Part shown: in pieces, positions 23,716-35,441 of the stretch | Layout of the letters: each line of letters begins with the position of its first letter | Numbering within the stretch: position 1 is the stretch's first letter | Source of the DNA: Chrysopilus asiliformis | Lineage: Eukaryota; Arthropoda; Insecta; Diptera; Rhagionidae | Assembly: GCA_964034945.1 (NCBI GenBank) | Contig: OZ035962.1 | Location: forward strand, 10,739,789 to 10,803,788 | Direction: 5' to 3' | Length of the DNA stretch: 64,000 nucleotides | Made by a program: the position numbers and the translations under genes | The notes under the pieces: generated by a model | Told to the model about the DNA's origin: nothing | Databases searched by the model: none | Seen by the model: only the letters and a program-made list of their open reading frames with translations

Positions 23716-25649
23716 ATTAAGCGAACCTCTTCTAAACAAGAATGAATATGTTTTATTCCAAACACCACATAGAGTTTTTTCTACACCAAATCGATTTAAA
23801 TATTTTAATTTTCCGATGACTTGAATTTTTTATCCATATTGGGTAAAATAAAAATGTCTTTAGTAAGAAGTTACTTTGTACCCAATTTAGTGACGTTTGC
23901 ACCAACAAAACTTAGCAAATTATGTACAACTTAAAAAATTTAAGTCTAAGAATTTCTACGGTTTAAGTAGGCTAACCACAACTTAATTTTTTAAGAATAG
24001 TACGCGCAAACGGGCCTTATTGGTGTTTAAATTCCAGTTTTATCCTTTTGAAAATAGTAAACATTTTATCCAGCTTTGCGGAGTTTAAAAAAAAGTGAAA
24101 ATAACTCAATTTGAATTTGAAAAAATCGGATGAAATCGAGTTCACTCCGCCAAATTTCTCTGTGTCTAGCTATTTTTGCTGCTTCCGCGATAAAACTAAT
24201 GATTTGATAATCACAATACCATGACATCGCTAATTTTAATAATATTTTATTCAATTTATTCAATTTCTTATCGTTTATCGGTGAATGGTTGATTTATTTT
24301 ATGAGCATCCTGTTGACATCTAATAAATTACTTTGTTTTGTTTTCGTATAAATATTGAGCCAATGGAAGCACAAAAAGCATCATTTTCGGGGACATAAAT
24401 GGCAAATTAATATTTTAAAAAACTGTATCTTATCGATTTCATAATTCTCCCACGAGTTAATTTCTATTTTGATGTGCGGCTATCAGGATCCTTCCTAAAC
24501 ATTCAAGGACAAAATGTTTGTTTTGCAACAGAATTCTTTTACATGACATAAGAATTGAATGTTTTGATTCTGTTTATGATAATCATTAAAATGTAGTAAT
24601 TTATTGATATTTGACGCTTCATTTACAATCGATAATAAATTTTACATTTTAATTTCATTTGTAAGACAGTCACGGTCAATCTAAAAAATTTAAAAAAGGT
24701 CTTTAGCTTTTTTTATTCAGTGTATAATTAAAGGGCAAAGAAATTCTTTCAAATTTGGTTAATATATTTATCTTTCTCAATTTTTCCGTGACCCATAACG
24801 TTATCTAATGTGACATTGAACTTGAGAATAGGTGCTTTCACTACCGGAAATTACACGGAATTTTACAAATAGGTTGTTTTACTAATAATCATAATATAAA
24901 TTACATTATTTGCATATATGAATAAGTATTGTGAGTAAATTAACGTTCGTTTTATAAATAGAAAAGATACGTATCCAAATATTTTGTAAATAGAAACGCT
25001 GCAGCCATCTGGAAATATTTTGAAGTGAAAATATTTTAGTTATTTGGCTATTTATAAATGTAACATAATTAACATGAAGTAAACCTAGATTCAAACGTTG
25101 ACCCTTACAGGCTTGGTGGTACACGCGATGTACCACTTTTTTCGTAACAAATGCTGCACGATGGTGCTATAATTTTACTTCTTACTAAATCCACTTACAT
25201 TGCTGCTTCAAAAAAAAAATTTTTTTCGTACGCATCACGTATAAAAATATTTACTATTTTTCTGTGCCTCTAAAAAGGTAAATCTCAATATTGGCAGATA
25301 CGTCAAACAATACTCAAAACGAAGATTTGGATGCACGCATTTAAAGGTGCACGCTTGGTTATGTTTTGACCTAACCAATGTTTATGTTTTGTTTGACCTT
25401 AACTTTTAATCTTTTAATACTTTTTCTATTAAATTTCAATGCTCTCATATTATTAACTACCTTTTAATCCAAATTTGTATTATTTTTCAATACTTTTTTT
25501 AACTTTTTCTTGCATGGCTTAAACTTTGCAGCACACATTTTTGCATCTTTGCAAGCTGATGCATTTGTTCTGTTAATCTCCACTCCATATATTTATATGG
25601 TGTTCAAATTCTAGCTGCGACCTCAAAATGCCGCGGGTCTGTTTTGACC
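23716..25649. other. intergenic, no gene seen
   Basis: AT-rich. TTTATCCAGCTTTGCGGAGTT at about 24064 and its reverse complement at 30112-30131 form another small dispersed repeat. No gene is supported. Confidence 0.4.
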
Positions 25650-25653
25650 TTAA

Positions 25654-26010
25654 CACTCTAACTGCCACGTCAGTCAAAAAGACCTGACACCTAACTGAAC
25701 ACAACGGCCACAATGAAAATTATTAAAGTGTTTGCTGCAACCGCAACGATTTTTTGTAGTTGCACACATTTTATGGTAATAAAATAACATTTAGGTATAA
25801 TTTTGTTTCAATTTTTTTTTCTCTTAGTGCCCTTTTGACTGACAACTTAATATTCGAAAAATGTTGTCGCAGTTACCCCTAATTTATTCACTAGGAGTTA
25901 AGCCGAGTTAGTGAGTTAAGGTAGTTAGCTAACCTTATTTTCCATGTTAAAGGTGAGTTAAGGGAGTTAAGGCGATTTAACTCCTAGTGAATAAATTGGC
26001 CGTTAGAGTG
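25654..26010 (+). mobile_element. piggyBac-like MITE
   Basis: The left end CACTCTAACTGCCACG follows TTAA (25650-25653). The right end, inverted, reads CACTCTAACGGCCAA and is followed by TTAT (26011-26014), one change from TTAA. TTAA target sites and a terminus of the kind TTAACNCTNTRACTGCC are typical of piggyBac elements. Directly inside the left end lies the near-palindrome GTCAGTCAAAAAGACCTGAC. The 357-bp body has no transposase. Confidence 0.65.
25881..25997. repeat. 117-bp fold-back inside the piggyBac-like MITE
   Basis: The left arm begins AATTTATTCACTAGGAGTTA and the right arm ends TAACTCCTAGTGAATAAATT, its exact inverse. The interior is rich in GAGTTAAG and GTTAAGG phrases. It is either the original right half of the element or a nested small fold-back. 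Confidence 0.75.
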
Positions 26011-26054
26011 TTATATTTAAATTTTTTTATAGCGCATTTACATTAGATTGCAAT

Positions 26055-26730
26055 CAGTGTTGTGCCGGTTTTTTACGTAAAGTAATTTACCTAGTTTTTT
26101 ACGCGTAAAAAATTACGCGTAAAAAACCTCAATTTTAACGTAAAAAACGTAAAAAAACTGTAAAAAACCTAAAACATTGATGATAAAAAATTTAATAAGT
26201 AGCCATTCACTAAATATAGTAATTATTTGTAAATAAATCACTGAAAAACCTTCGCGGAAATTTCGAAAAATTCACTCATTGTCACAAATAGTTACCAAAA
26301 TAATTACATTCGGTTAATAAAAGCATAATATTCATGACTGAAGTGTTTAAAAAAATTAAAAAGTTGTGTCCGATTTAAAAAAAAAGGAAAAGAAATTCAA
26401 AAAACTGGAAAAAAGGAAAAGAAATTCTAAAAACTTGAAAAATTCCATTCAAACAACTGTTCTAATTTGAGTTGATAGACTGTCGTACTTAGTTGTACAG
26501 TATATTAAGTGCTGATGACCACTCTCTATATTATAGGATATCTAATAAAACGCTGAGAAAAACTTTAAAACAGACTATTATGCTTTGTAGGAAATGCGAT
26601 GTCCCATTTTTTAGGTTTTTTTTACTATATTTTACGTTTTTTACGGTTTTTTACATTTTTTACCAGTTTTTTACGTTTTTTACGTGAAAAATGTAAAAAA
26701 CTGTTTTTTACGTCGTTTTGCCCAACACTG
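26055..26730 (+). mobile_element. hAT-type MITE with 8-bp target duplication
   Basis: Both ends are flanked by ATTGCAAT (26047-26054 and 26731-26738), an exact 8-bp target duplication. Terminal repeats are CAGTGTTGTGCCGGTTTTTT and, inverted, CAGTGTTGGGCAAAACG. The 676-bp interior has many TTTTTTACG and ACGTAAAAAA units at both ends and no transposase. Eight-bp duplication plus CAG termini are diagnostic of hAT. Confidence 0.88.
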
Positions 26731-26738
26731 ATTGCAAT

Positions 26739-28616
26739 ACAAAAATGTATTAAAAAATAATGCGGTTGAATTAAATTTTAATAAAAAAATGTATTAAAAC
26801 CAATAACTTATTTAGATTACATTTCAATGAAAAAAATATTCAAAAAATAATAACCTATCGCGAGATTACATCTGAATCTTTTTTCGGTGTGGAACTGTAA
26901 ACAATACCAAAAGATTAAAATTTACCCCAAATATTATAATTTTGTTTTTTCCGAAAACCAAAATTTTGATTAACTTTTCCAAGCCAATTCATTTAAGACT
27001 CCACAATCCACATGATGGATGCTTGGAATAATAAATTATTTATTCAATCGGATATGTTGTCAAAATTCGGTTTCAAGATTTTACTCCGAAAAAAACAGAC
27101 AAAAAAGCAAGCTAGATAAAACTTTTTTGAAAAATGGGAAATTCAGGTGCATTTAGCAAAGGGTTAGTTTTTGATTCTTGTGATGTAAGGAAGAATGCAC
27201 TTACAATTAAATAAATAGGTTATAAAGATGGTTCTAGAAAAAAAATTTCGTGCTGTTAAAAATATTAAAAACACCTTGAACTATTGATCAAATATCAAGA
27301 GACTGCTTTGGAGGGATATTCAGCTCAAAAACACAGCCGATAAATTATTCCAGTAATAATATTTATACTCAATTCTATCTAAGTTGTCAACCAAAAATAA
27401 AATTCTAGCTTTCCGAGAAGGAAACAAGAATTCTGACTTAAAGTCGTTCAAGGACATATTTTTTGAAAACACTTTTTTATTGATAAGTTTTCAAATATTA
27501 AAAAAAAGTTATGCCACTTAAGAATATTTTAAAATGTTGATCTAATTTTTTATTTATTTAAAAAAAAATCTAAATCTTAAATAAATTTTAAATGTCATTC
27601 TATAGTTTTCTTGCAAGAATGTATCGGTAATGTGCGAAATGAAACCAGTTTGAGTACGAGTATTATATTGAAGTCATTTTTACCACTGAATGTGATACCG
27701 TGGAATTTTTTCGCTTTTATCATCGAATTGATAACACGCGACCAAGAAGTAGATTATGTAAGCAATCTACTATATAAATAAAAATCCAATACCCATAAAT
27801 AAAATATTGTGCTTAGAAGAATTTTTAATATTAAATTGATTTAATTTTATAGATGGTAGGTAGATAGCCTTGAGCCTTGACCACCAACACGTCCACTTAA
27901 ATATATTTCAATTTTTTTTTTCTTTTTTTGGTTTTTTAGTCGATTGTTTTTAGCAATTTCCACTTTAATAGTTTTTTTCACATCCAAATTGTGATTTTAA
28001 TCTGATCTGTGGTTTTCTTAGAAAATCGTCTGAAGAAAAAATGTATTCGGGATTAGCTAAGCCTATTTGGATTTTCTTAAGCCTATACCTACAACGATTA
28101 GAAAAAAAATCATACTAAAATCGAATTAAAACATCTTCACTTGATTGGCTTAAATTTTTTTCTGCTATCTTAAAATTTATTTAGAACTCGATTACCTTGA
28201 ATCTATTCATTAATTAGATAATGAACCAGAATAGGATTTTTCATCAATTTCTGTTTCTTTTCTATTTTCATAAAATCAAGAAAGATCATTAAGACTTTTT
28301 TTATTTGAATAATAAATTTAATAAAAAAAAAGTGATAAACTTTATGAAAAATCTGCGAACTGAAATTAGAGTAGTTTTTACCATTAGAAGATTTACGATT
28401 TTCTGCTAATACCTTGACTTTAGCCATATTATAAAATATTAAAAATAATTTTATTACTGATGATTTCAGCATTATCTCCGGAAACTATAAATGATATTTT
28501 ATGTTAATGATATTTTTATGAATTTTTAATACTGTTAAACAAAATGTTTTGTTTAATAAATAAACATATCATATTGCATGAAAAATATTGAATTTCTTGA
28601 AGAATAAATTTTAAGA
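26739..28616. other. intergenic, no gene seen
   Basis: Very AT-rich. The 89-codon minus frame at 28203-28472 is Lys/Phe/Ile-rich and unconvincing. Confidence 0.4.
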
Positions 28617-29189
28617 TATAAACATAACAAAAGCTATAATTGCCAATCTGGCAATTATTGGAGACCCGAATGGTGATATTCGTATCAAAATTCGAACAGT
28701 TGTATCGAAATTCCTCTTTGAAGTCAAACTTTCCAATAAGATTTTTTTAAATTTATTCCAATCGGATTTTGATGTATGGGAGTTTTATGTAGAATCATAT
28801 CCTAAATAACTTTTGTTCTTGGACTTTTTTGATAAGATGCACCGTTTTTGAGATATTTACAAAAAACGTTTTCGTCCGTATGGGGGGTACCCCCCCTAAT
28901 TGTACATTTTTGCCCATGAACGAACTTAGCCTTTCATTTTACGAAAAACGGATTTCAAGTCTGTAGCTCAAACCATGCGCCCGCAATCCGCGCCACAGAC
29001 GGACAGACGGACGGACGGACGAGCGGACGGACGGACGGACGGACAGACGGACATGCAAAAATTAATTATTTTTATCATTCTAAACACACTGGTGTAATTC
29101 ATTTTTTTTTTGTGCGATGACGGGATCTTGGCGTTACGGTTAGGCAAATCTAATATACCCTTTGGTTTCCCCATACGGGTATAAAAATA
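28617..29189 (+). repeat. CAGACGG family, subfamily 2, copy h
   Basis: Nearly the same sequence as 60166-60757. Both begin ATAAACATAACAAAA(G/A)CTAT, share GGGGGGTACCCCCCCTAA, a CGCAATCCGCGCCACAGACG block and a GACGGACGG array, and end with an (A/T)CGGGTATAAAAA phrase. The low divergence indicates a younger subfamily than copies a to g. Confidence 0.85.
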
Positions 29190-30316
29190 ATAATATGAAT
29201 GCGGAAAAATGATAAAAGCTGATATTTCCAGGGTTTTTTTCGACAATTTTGATAAACAAAAAAAATCTTAAGAATTCTGTGAAATTCTATTACAGCGAAT
29301 TAATCAAATTAACAATTTTTTATTCCATTATTTTTTCGATTCAGCTAATATCTATGTAATAGATATAAAATATTAGACATATTTCTGTCCAATCATCAAA
29401 TAGGGTATTGAACGTGTCTTTCCAATAAATTTACCTTGAACTTCGCCAACAACTTTATGGCTTGAACTTTGAAAAAAAAATCAAATCATCACCATCAAAT
29501 GATAATTTTTGAGTTTTTTTATTGTATTTCAAAAAAAACTGATTCATATTATTTTGCCATGTTCTCACAGTTTAGCAGTAATATAGATACCTAATGATAC
29601 AAAAATATATGTAGGTATAGGACATTGGCCATCAATCTTTTGTTCAATATATGACGGTATAAATTTGCATAAGACAGAAAACCGCTTTAATTTGCTTGAT
29701 TTTTTTCTTAAAATTCGCATTTTTTTAATTATTTTTTTCCAAAATAGAAGCAATTGACTCAATCAAGTTCGAGGCGTTTTTTATATTCTTTCCACTCTCT
29801 TTGGCTAAATTTTTAAGTTTCATGAAAAATAAAAAAGTATTTTTTATATTCATTGAGATGTAAATTAGTGACCTTTGCAAATTGTTCGGATACGAAGAAC
29901 TGTAAGAGTGATCTCGTATTTCTTTTTAATTTGTGAAATGTCAAATGATCATAGCTAAAAAGTCACTAAGAGTTTCGTGTAAACAAAATTATAAAAAAAA
30001 ATTAAGTTTCATTAAAGAAACAAGTGATCAGTTTTTTTTATTCAAATTTCCCGCTTCTCATTTTTTTCACAGTATTACTTCAGATTATCCAAATGGGGTA
30101 TTTTTAGTTTTTTAACTCCGCAAAGCTGGATATATAATATTCACTGTTTCGAAATGGATAAAATTGGAATTAAAACACCAAAAAATGGGAGAAAATAGCA
30201 AGACATTTTTATTTTACCCGATATGGGTAAAAAATTCAAGTCATTAAAAAATAAAATATTTAATTCGGTTTAGTGTAGAACATAAACCGACATCTCCTTT
30301 CGTTCTTCCGACCATC
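29190..30316. other. intergenic, no gene seen
   Basis: AT-rich with chance frames only. It holds an inverted copy (about 30112-30131) of the GAGTTNNNNNAAGCTGGATA-type repeat seen near 24064. Confidence 0.4.
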
Positions 30317-30362
30317 CTGAGCTGTGCTTCGGCATTAAAGGGTCTTCCCCTAAGCTCTGACT
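30317..30362 (+). repeat. 46-nt structured repeat core, copy 2
   Basis: Matches 4851-4896 with three substitutions and is also followed by an A-run (30372-30379). The stem-forming ends GAGCT and AGCTC are unchanged. Confidence 0.5.
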
Positions 30363-30428
30363 AAAAGTATAAAAAAAAGACTCCTTTCAAAAAACCTTTA
30401 AAAGGTTTTAGGACAAAACCTGTTCATG

Positions 30429-30536
30429 TTTAGTGGCGGTAAGCTGAATTGTTTGAATGGTCTGATGGGTATGGGAGCTGGAATTCAAATCTTAAGTACC
30501 TGGGTTTCAAGCCCGGCTCGCCGCACAGAGAAAGTT
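30429..30536 (+). repeat. tRNA-like fragment, possible SINE head
   Basis: GGGTTTCAAGCCCGG resembles the B box and T-arm of a tRNA, and CTCGCCGCA the acceptor end. GTGGCGGTAAGC upstream could be an A-box relic partly pairing with it. The cloverleaf is not intact and no anticodon can be assigned, so a tRNA-derived retroposon or pseudogene fits better than a working tRNA. Confidence 0.3.
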
Positions 30537-30545
30537 TACAATCTA

Positions 30546-31085
30546 TCGGGTCTTTCAACAAGGACATAACAATTTTGTGTTTAAATAAAACACAGAATAA
30601 TTGAGATATCGGGCTGAAATTTATTCCAGGTGTAGTGGACATGTTACATTTAAGTATGAAATTCGGTGTCGTTCATATGGCCACCGCGAGCACGTTTGCT
30701 GATTGATTCTTTGGAGCCAATTTTCCACCACTCTTCCACACATATCGGCCGGAAAGTTGGCAATTTCGCGTTCGATATTGTTCCTGACGTTGTTGGCTTG
30801 TTGGCATAAACCAACGACTTAATATAACCCCATAAAAAGAAATCCAACGGCGTTAAATCGCATGAGCGAGGTGGCCATTCGACTGGACCATTTCTCGAGA
30901 TTACACGATTGCGACCACCGACTCAGAATTTCGGTAGTAAGTTTTAATAATTTCCAAACGTTGCTCGTTCGTGAACTTCACCATAATAAAAATGTAAACC
31001 TTGACTGACGTTTTAGCATTGCCAGATCATAAAAAAAGTTTTAGGGTGCGTTTTTATTAAAATACAAAATTGTTGAAAGACCCTT
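30546..31085 (-). mobile_element. internally deleted mariner-like element
   Basis: The terminal repeats TCGGGTCTTTCAACA and AAGGGTCTTTCAACA are flanked by TA on both sides (30544-30545 and 31086-31087), the mariner target duplication. On the minus strand the transposase N-terminus MVKFTNEQRLEIIKTYYRNS starts at 30984. The catalytic core is missing, and sequence resumes with PVEWPPRSCDLTPLDFFLWG and continues to a stop at 30650-30652. The join is out of frame, and a second indel or rapid divergence follows at NAKLPTFRP. PRSCDLTPLDFFLWG is the segment around the last catalytic Asp in insect elements of this kind. Not functional. Confidence 0.88.
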
Positions 31086-31087
31086 TA

Positions 31088-33926
31088 TATATTTATATGT
31101 AATTGGGGTAAGTGAGATATACAAATTTATAAATTATAAATTTAATAAAATTAAAATATGTAAAAATATGAATAAAATGCATATTTTTAAAAATTATAAA
31201 TCAGCAACGCGGCAATAAAGAAATATAAATATTTCTGGAAAATTCAATCCTCTCAAATTATTAACTACATTTTTAATAGAATTTGTATTATTTTTCAATA
31301 TTTTTTATATAGATTGTAATAAAAAAAAATGATTCATTTAATGCCAATAGATTTAATGAAATATTTTTAATATTTTGTCTACTAACTTTTAACCCCAATT
31401 CTGGAATTCAACATATTTTTTTTTTATGAAATTCGTATTATTTTTAAATTTTAATCTTTTTTCGGTGTGAAACTATATACAATACCAAACAGATTAAAAT
31501 TATTATCAAATTTCGTATATCTGCTACTTTTTTTTACATGTGTAGGTACACAAAATATGACAATAATGAAAACCAATTGAATTCCAAAAGCTAATATAAA
31601 TACGGCTTAAATCCAAAAAATGAAAAACACTCAAATTTTTTCAACCATCCGGGTTTAGTCATAACACTTATTAATATTAATTTTTAATTAACGTAATCTG
31701 GCGACTAAAGTTCTAGATGCTATTGTACAGTAACATTGTATCATTTTGCGAATCGCAAGTTCATTTCACTAACGATCAAATAGCCGGATCCAATCTGTCT
31801 GGAAAATTTTACCTGGACTCATTTTGGGGAACATCTCGTGTGGCCTGAGTTAATATGAATATTAATGATCAAAATTTGAATATTTCAATATGATATCTTT
31901 GCAAGTTCTTAAATCCGGTGTTGCTACTCCCTAAATTTTAGACGCTTTTTTCAGATTTAATCGAGCAAACACATCGTAAATTATTGCAATAATAATAATT
32001 ATTAAAACAAAATTATATAAATTTCCAGTATGAGGTTAAAATATTCAGTTTGAGATAAACAATTTAAAAGGGGTCGAACGTATCTAACAGAGAATATTTT
32101 ATTGGTAGAGTTGATAAGGTTAAGAAGGTGTGATGTCATTGTTGTAATATAAATTTTCATGATTTTAAAATATATGTAGAAACAAGTTTATAACATTTGT
32201 AATTAAAATGATAAGCGTTTAGCCAACATAAATATTATTAATTTTTCAAAATGATTCATTGAAACATAATTATAATGAATATCTTAATTATTGTCGATAG
32301 TGCGAGATACTTTAACTGATAAAAACACCTTAGAGGAGCCAAATATACTGTGCTACAATCAACAAAAATACTTTGATGATCTGAACGTTTAGAATATTAA
32401 ATACAGATCAATAAACCGGCTTTAAAAACTTCTCTATTAGGTTATGTAACCAATTTTGGCAAAGTTTTTTTTTATTATATTCATCAAATCAATTGAATAT
32501 ATTAAAACCTATAAAATTATAGCCCAACGGCAATAAAATAATCTGGTTTATCTCTTCAATGTTGAGACTTCTCCTTTTTTGGCAAATTTTATGCTTCTTA
32601 TGTGAATCCTCTTAACCTGCAAAAAAAAAATAACAAAATGAAGCTAAAATCTGAATATTCTGATTTCATTAAATAAGAATCGAAGCCGGTTTTTTTTATA
32701 CTTTTTATGTTTTAATAGCAAATGGAACTTATATGCTAATGTGAAATGGGAACATGTTATGTCATGTTGAAAGCGAAAACTCTTTAGTTTATCTTGAAAA
32801 GGTTTTACTTTTTTTTTGCGGATTTTTTTCCGTTTTTTTTCATGATTTTTGGCTCTGTCTGACTTTGAAAAATTCAATTTCGATAAAGCGAAAAAGACAA
32901 CGTTTTTGCAATTTAAACGTGTAAATTTTGCTAGAGTCGAACACAAGCAGAAAAAAATTATTTATAGTTTATTTAATTTTTGATAATGAATTGACAGGTT
33001 CTGTAAAACCGAACGAAAAGGGAGAAAAACGACTTCAAACGTGGCAGGAAAGGATCTCATGCTGTGGCACGAAAAACTTGATATTTAGCAGAAACATAAT
33101 CTTTAAATTATATTTTGCAAAACATTAATTTGCTATTTTTTCCACGTGGGTTTTTCGTAGGTTTGCTATCAGTTAATCTCATGATTTTTGAAGACAAAAT
33201 GAAATTTTGGGGGGCTTTCGTGGACCTGAGTTTAGTGACATATGATAATCAGAAAAAGGTTTTTGTCTTATTAGGCAACAGAATTTTGGTTTTTTCTTTC
33301 CTTACGACAAAGGAGGTAGTTTTATGCATTTCAAATAGATAAAAGAATAAATCTTGCAAAAATAAATTTTAAGAGATGCTGTTGCCGTGTCAAATTTTTT
33401 GATGAATTTTATAAGTTCGTTAACTTTTTTCGGCTTTGTGCTGAACTCCTAAGATTTTTTTTTATGGTTTTATAGTTTCTAAGATTGTAGTTTAGATTGG
33501 ATTTAATTTGTTAAGAAATTAATTATGGGGAAATTCTGACAACTGGAAAGTTGTCATCGAAAAGAATAAAAGAAGTTGGAAAATATGCGATTTGTCTTGC
33601 AGTGAGCTCTCAAAATATAAAAACAATAAAGAAAATTACAAGAAATTTTGTTAAAATAATTACATCAATGATTGAAAATTCTGGAATAAACCTAGGAAAT
33701 CCTCTTTTATCAGCATTTTTTTCAATTTTCGGGTTGTTCGATGCATTTCTGTTTTATTCAGCAAATTCTAACAAGTGTTTCAGGCAATTTGGTATATCAA
33801 GTAATTTAAAAGAAATGTAAGTGGGTTTAAACCTTTATTGCATGTCTTTTATTCCGCAATTTCTGATAGTTATTATTTTAAGAAAATTCTTTTTTTATTT
33901 TTTTTATATTTTATTTTTATATTTTG
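31088..33926. other. intergenic, no gene seen
   Basis: Very AT-rich. Frames at 32644-32946, 32928-33128, 33115-33342 and 33551-33820 lack recognisable motifs and mostly lack ATG starts in good context. Confidence 0.4.
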
Positions 33927-34007
33927 TGAATGTCAATTCACAATTCATACTTGATAATTATCAACTTAGTTGATAATTATCAACTATCAATTGTGAATTG
34001 ACATTCA
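33927..34007. repeat. 81-nt near-perfect hairpin
   Basis: Two 39-nt arms, TGAATGTCAATTCACAATT onward, pair at 37 of 39 positions around a 3-nt TTA loop; the centre includes GTTGATAATTATCAAC. It is too perfect for a typical microRNA precursor, so a fold-back element or cruciform is more likely. No gene overlaps it. Confidence 0.85.
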
Positions 34008-35441
34008 TAATAAGGGCCATACACTCAGATGAATAAAATCATTGTTAAATGAACAAAATTTTTGTTAAAATCACAAAAAAATTGTCAATCGGAACCAATA
34101 TCTCTGGAAATCTTTCAACAAAAAAAAATTGATTTTTTTTAACGAAATCAAACTTATAAATGATGCTTTGTTAAATCAATAAAACAATTGTTATAATAAC
34201 AATATCTAATTTGTCAAAATGACAAAATATTGTTAATTTTTGTTTGTGAAACAATTATTTTATCAATTCAACAAAAAAAAAGTTGTTGAGATTCGACAAA
34301 ACAAATTTTGTCGATAGGAACGAGATTTCTCTTACTATTTTTTTGAGTATAGCAGGAAAGGGGTCAAAATGGGAGGAAGATAATGTATTTTTTTGATTTG
34401 TATGCTATAGAAATAGTCTTTTATCCAATGAAGTAAATCGGATAAAAATCCGATGACTGATTAATGAGTCAGTGGGTGAAATGTTCAGAGGGGAGGAGAA
34501 CTCTTGGTGCAAATATGGATAAAAACATCCGCGCTATCGCAAACAATGCAATGCAATTTGGTTCAATGTTTTCCGTTTAGGGGTTCAAAAGTTACAGTAG
34601 AACATCCTTCTTTGATATCTTTGATACACCACTGAATATAATCTTTCTTTTTGGAAAATCTCATAAAAACCAACAAAATCGTTGAAAATAATTTTCAATT
34701 ACTTCGAAATCATTTTCAATTACGAAAGCCAAAACATTGTTACAATTCTATTGATTGAAGGTGTCCTTTTCAATGATGTGAATTAGGAAATGAAAAGAAA
34801 ATAATTTTATCGACTATTCATATAGAAAATAACGAACAATTTGTTGGCAAAAAATACATTGGGTTTACCTGCATCTTTATATTTTTTTTTATCTGACAAA
34901 AAATGCTATTACGCACAAGATTTATATTTTTAAGAAATTTGGCTTTTCAATCAACGCCAAATAAAAAAATATGAGGCGTGGATTGAAAATCAGGGGCAGT
35001 TTTACCTTGAATTAACTAAAAACGCAGATAAATGTGAAAATATTAAATTAATTTCTAAAAACATTTATGACAGAAATCAAAATCATTATTGAACAGAATT
35101 TTTTAATAATTGATTAAAAATTAATATTTGATTGTCTAACATTAATTTTATTTTGATGATTTTATTACTCATTAACGGTTTTATATTTCAAAAATTTGTC
35201 AACTTGAATTAATTAAATTTTATGGAACAAAGCATTTGAGACCAGTTTCATTTTATCGCCATATTTAACATGTTTTCCTTCACAACTTTGAAATTTTCTA
35301 TCATATTTAGTCAAGTTGAAATAAAAATTTTATGATTAGAGAATTTACTAAAATAAATTTCTATAAAAACACAATAAAGCTATATTTGCCATACAAATAA
35401 AATTTAAGAAAAAAAGGATATTACTTAAATGAAAATTCGAG
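34008..35441. other. intergenic, no gene seen
   Basis: AT-rich. Between 34020 and 34330 there are repeated phrases such as CATTGTTAAATGAACAAAAT and TCAACAAAAAAAA resembling a decayed repeat. Confidence 0.4.

Noticed and set aside
33551..33820. 89-codon frame as a small gene
   Set aside because: It needs a TTG start; composition is typical of AT-rich chance frames and no motif is recognised.
33927..34007. Calling the 81-nt hairpin a microRNA gene
   Set aside because: The stem is almost fully paired with a 3-nt loop, unlike typical precursors, and no expression evidence is available.
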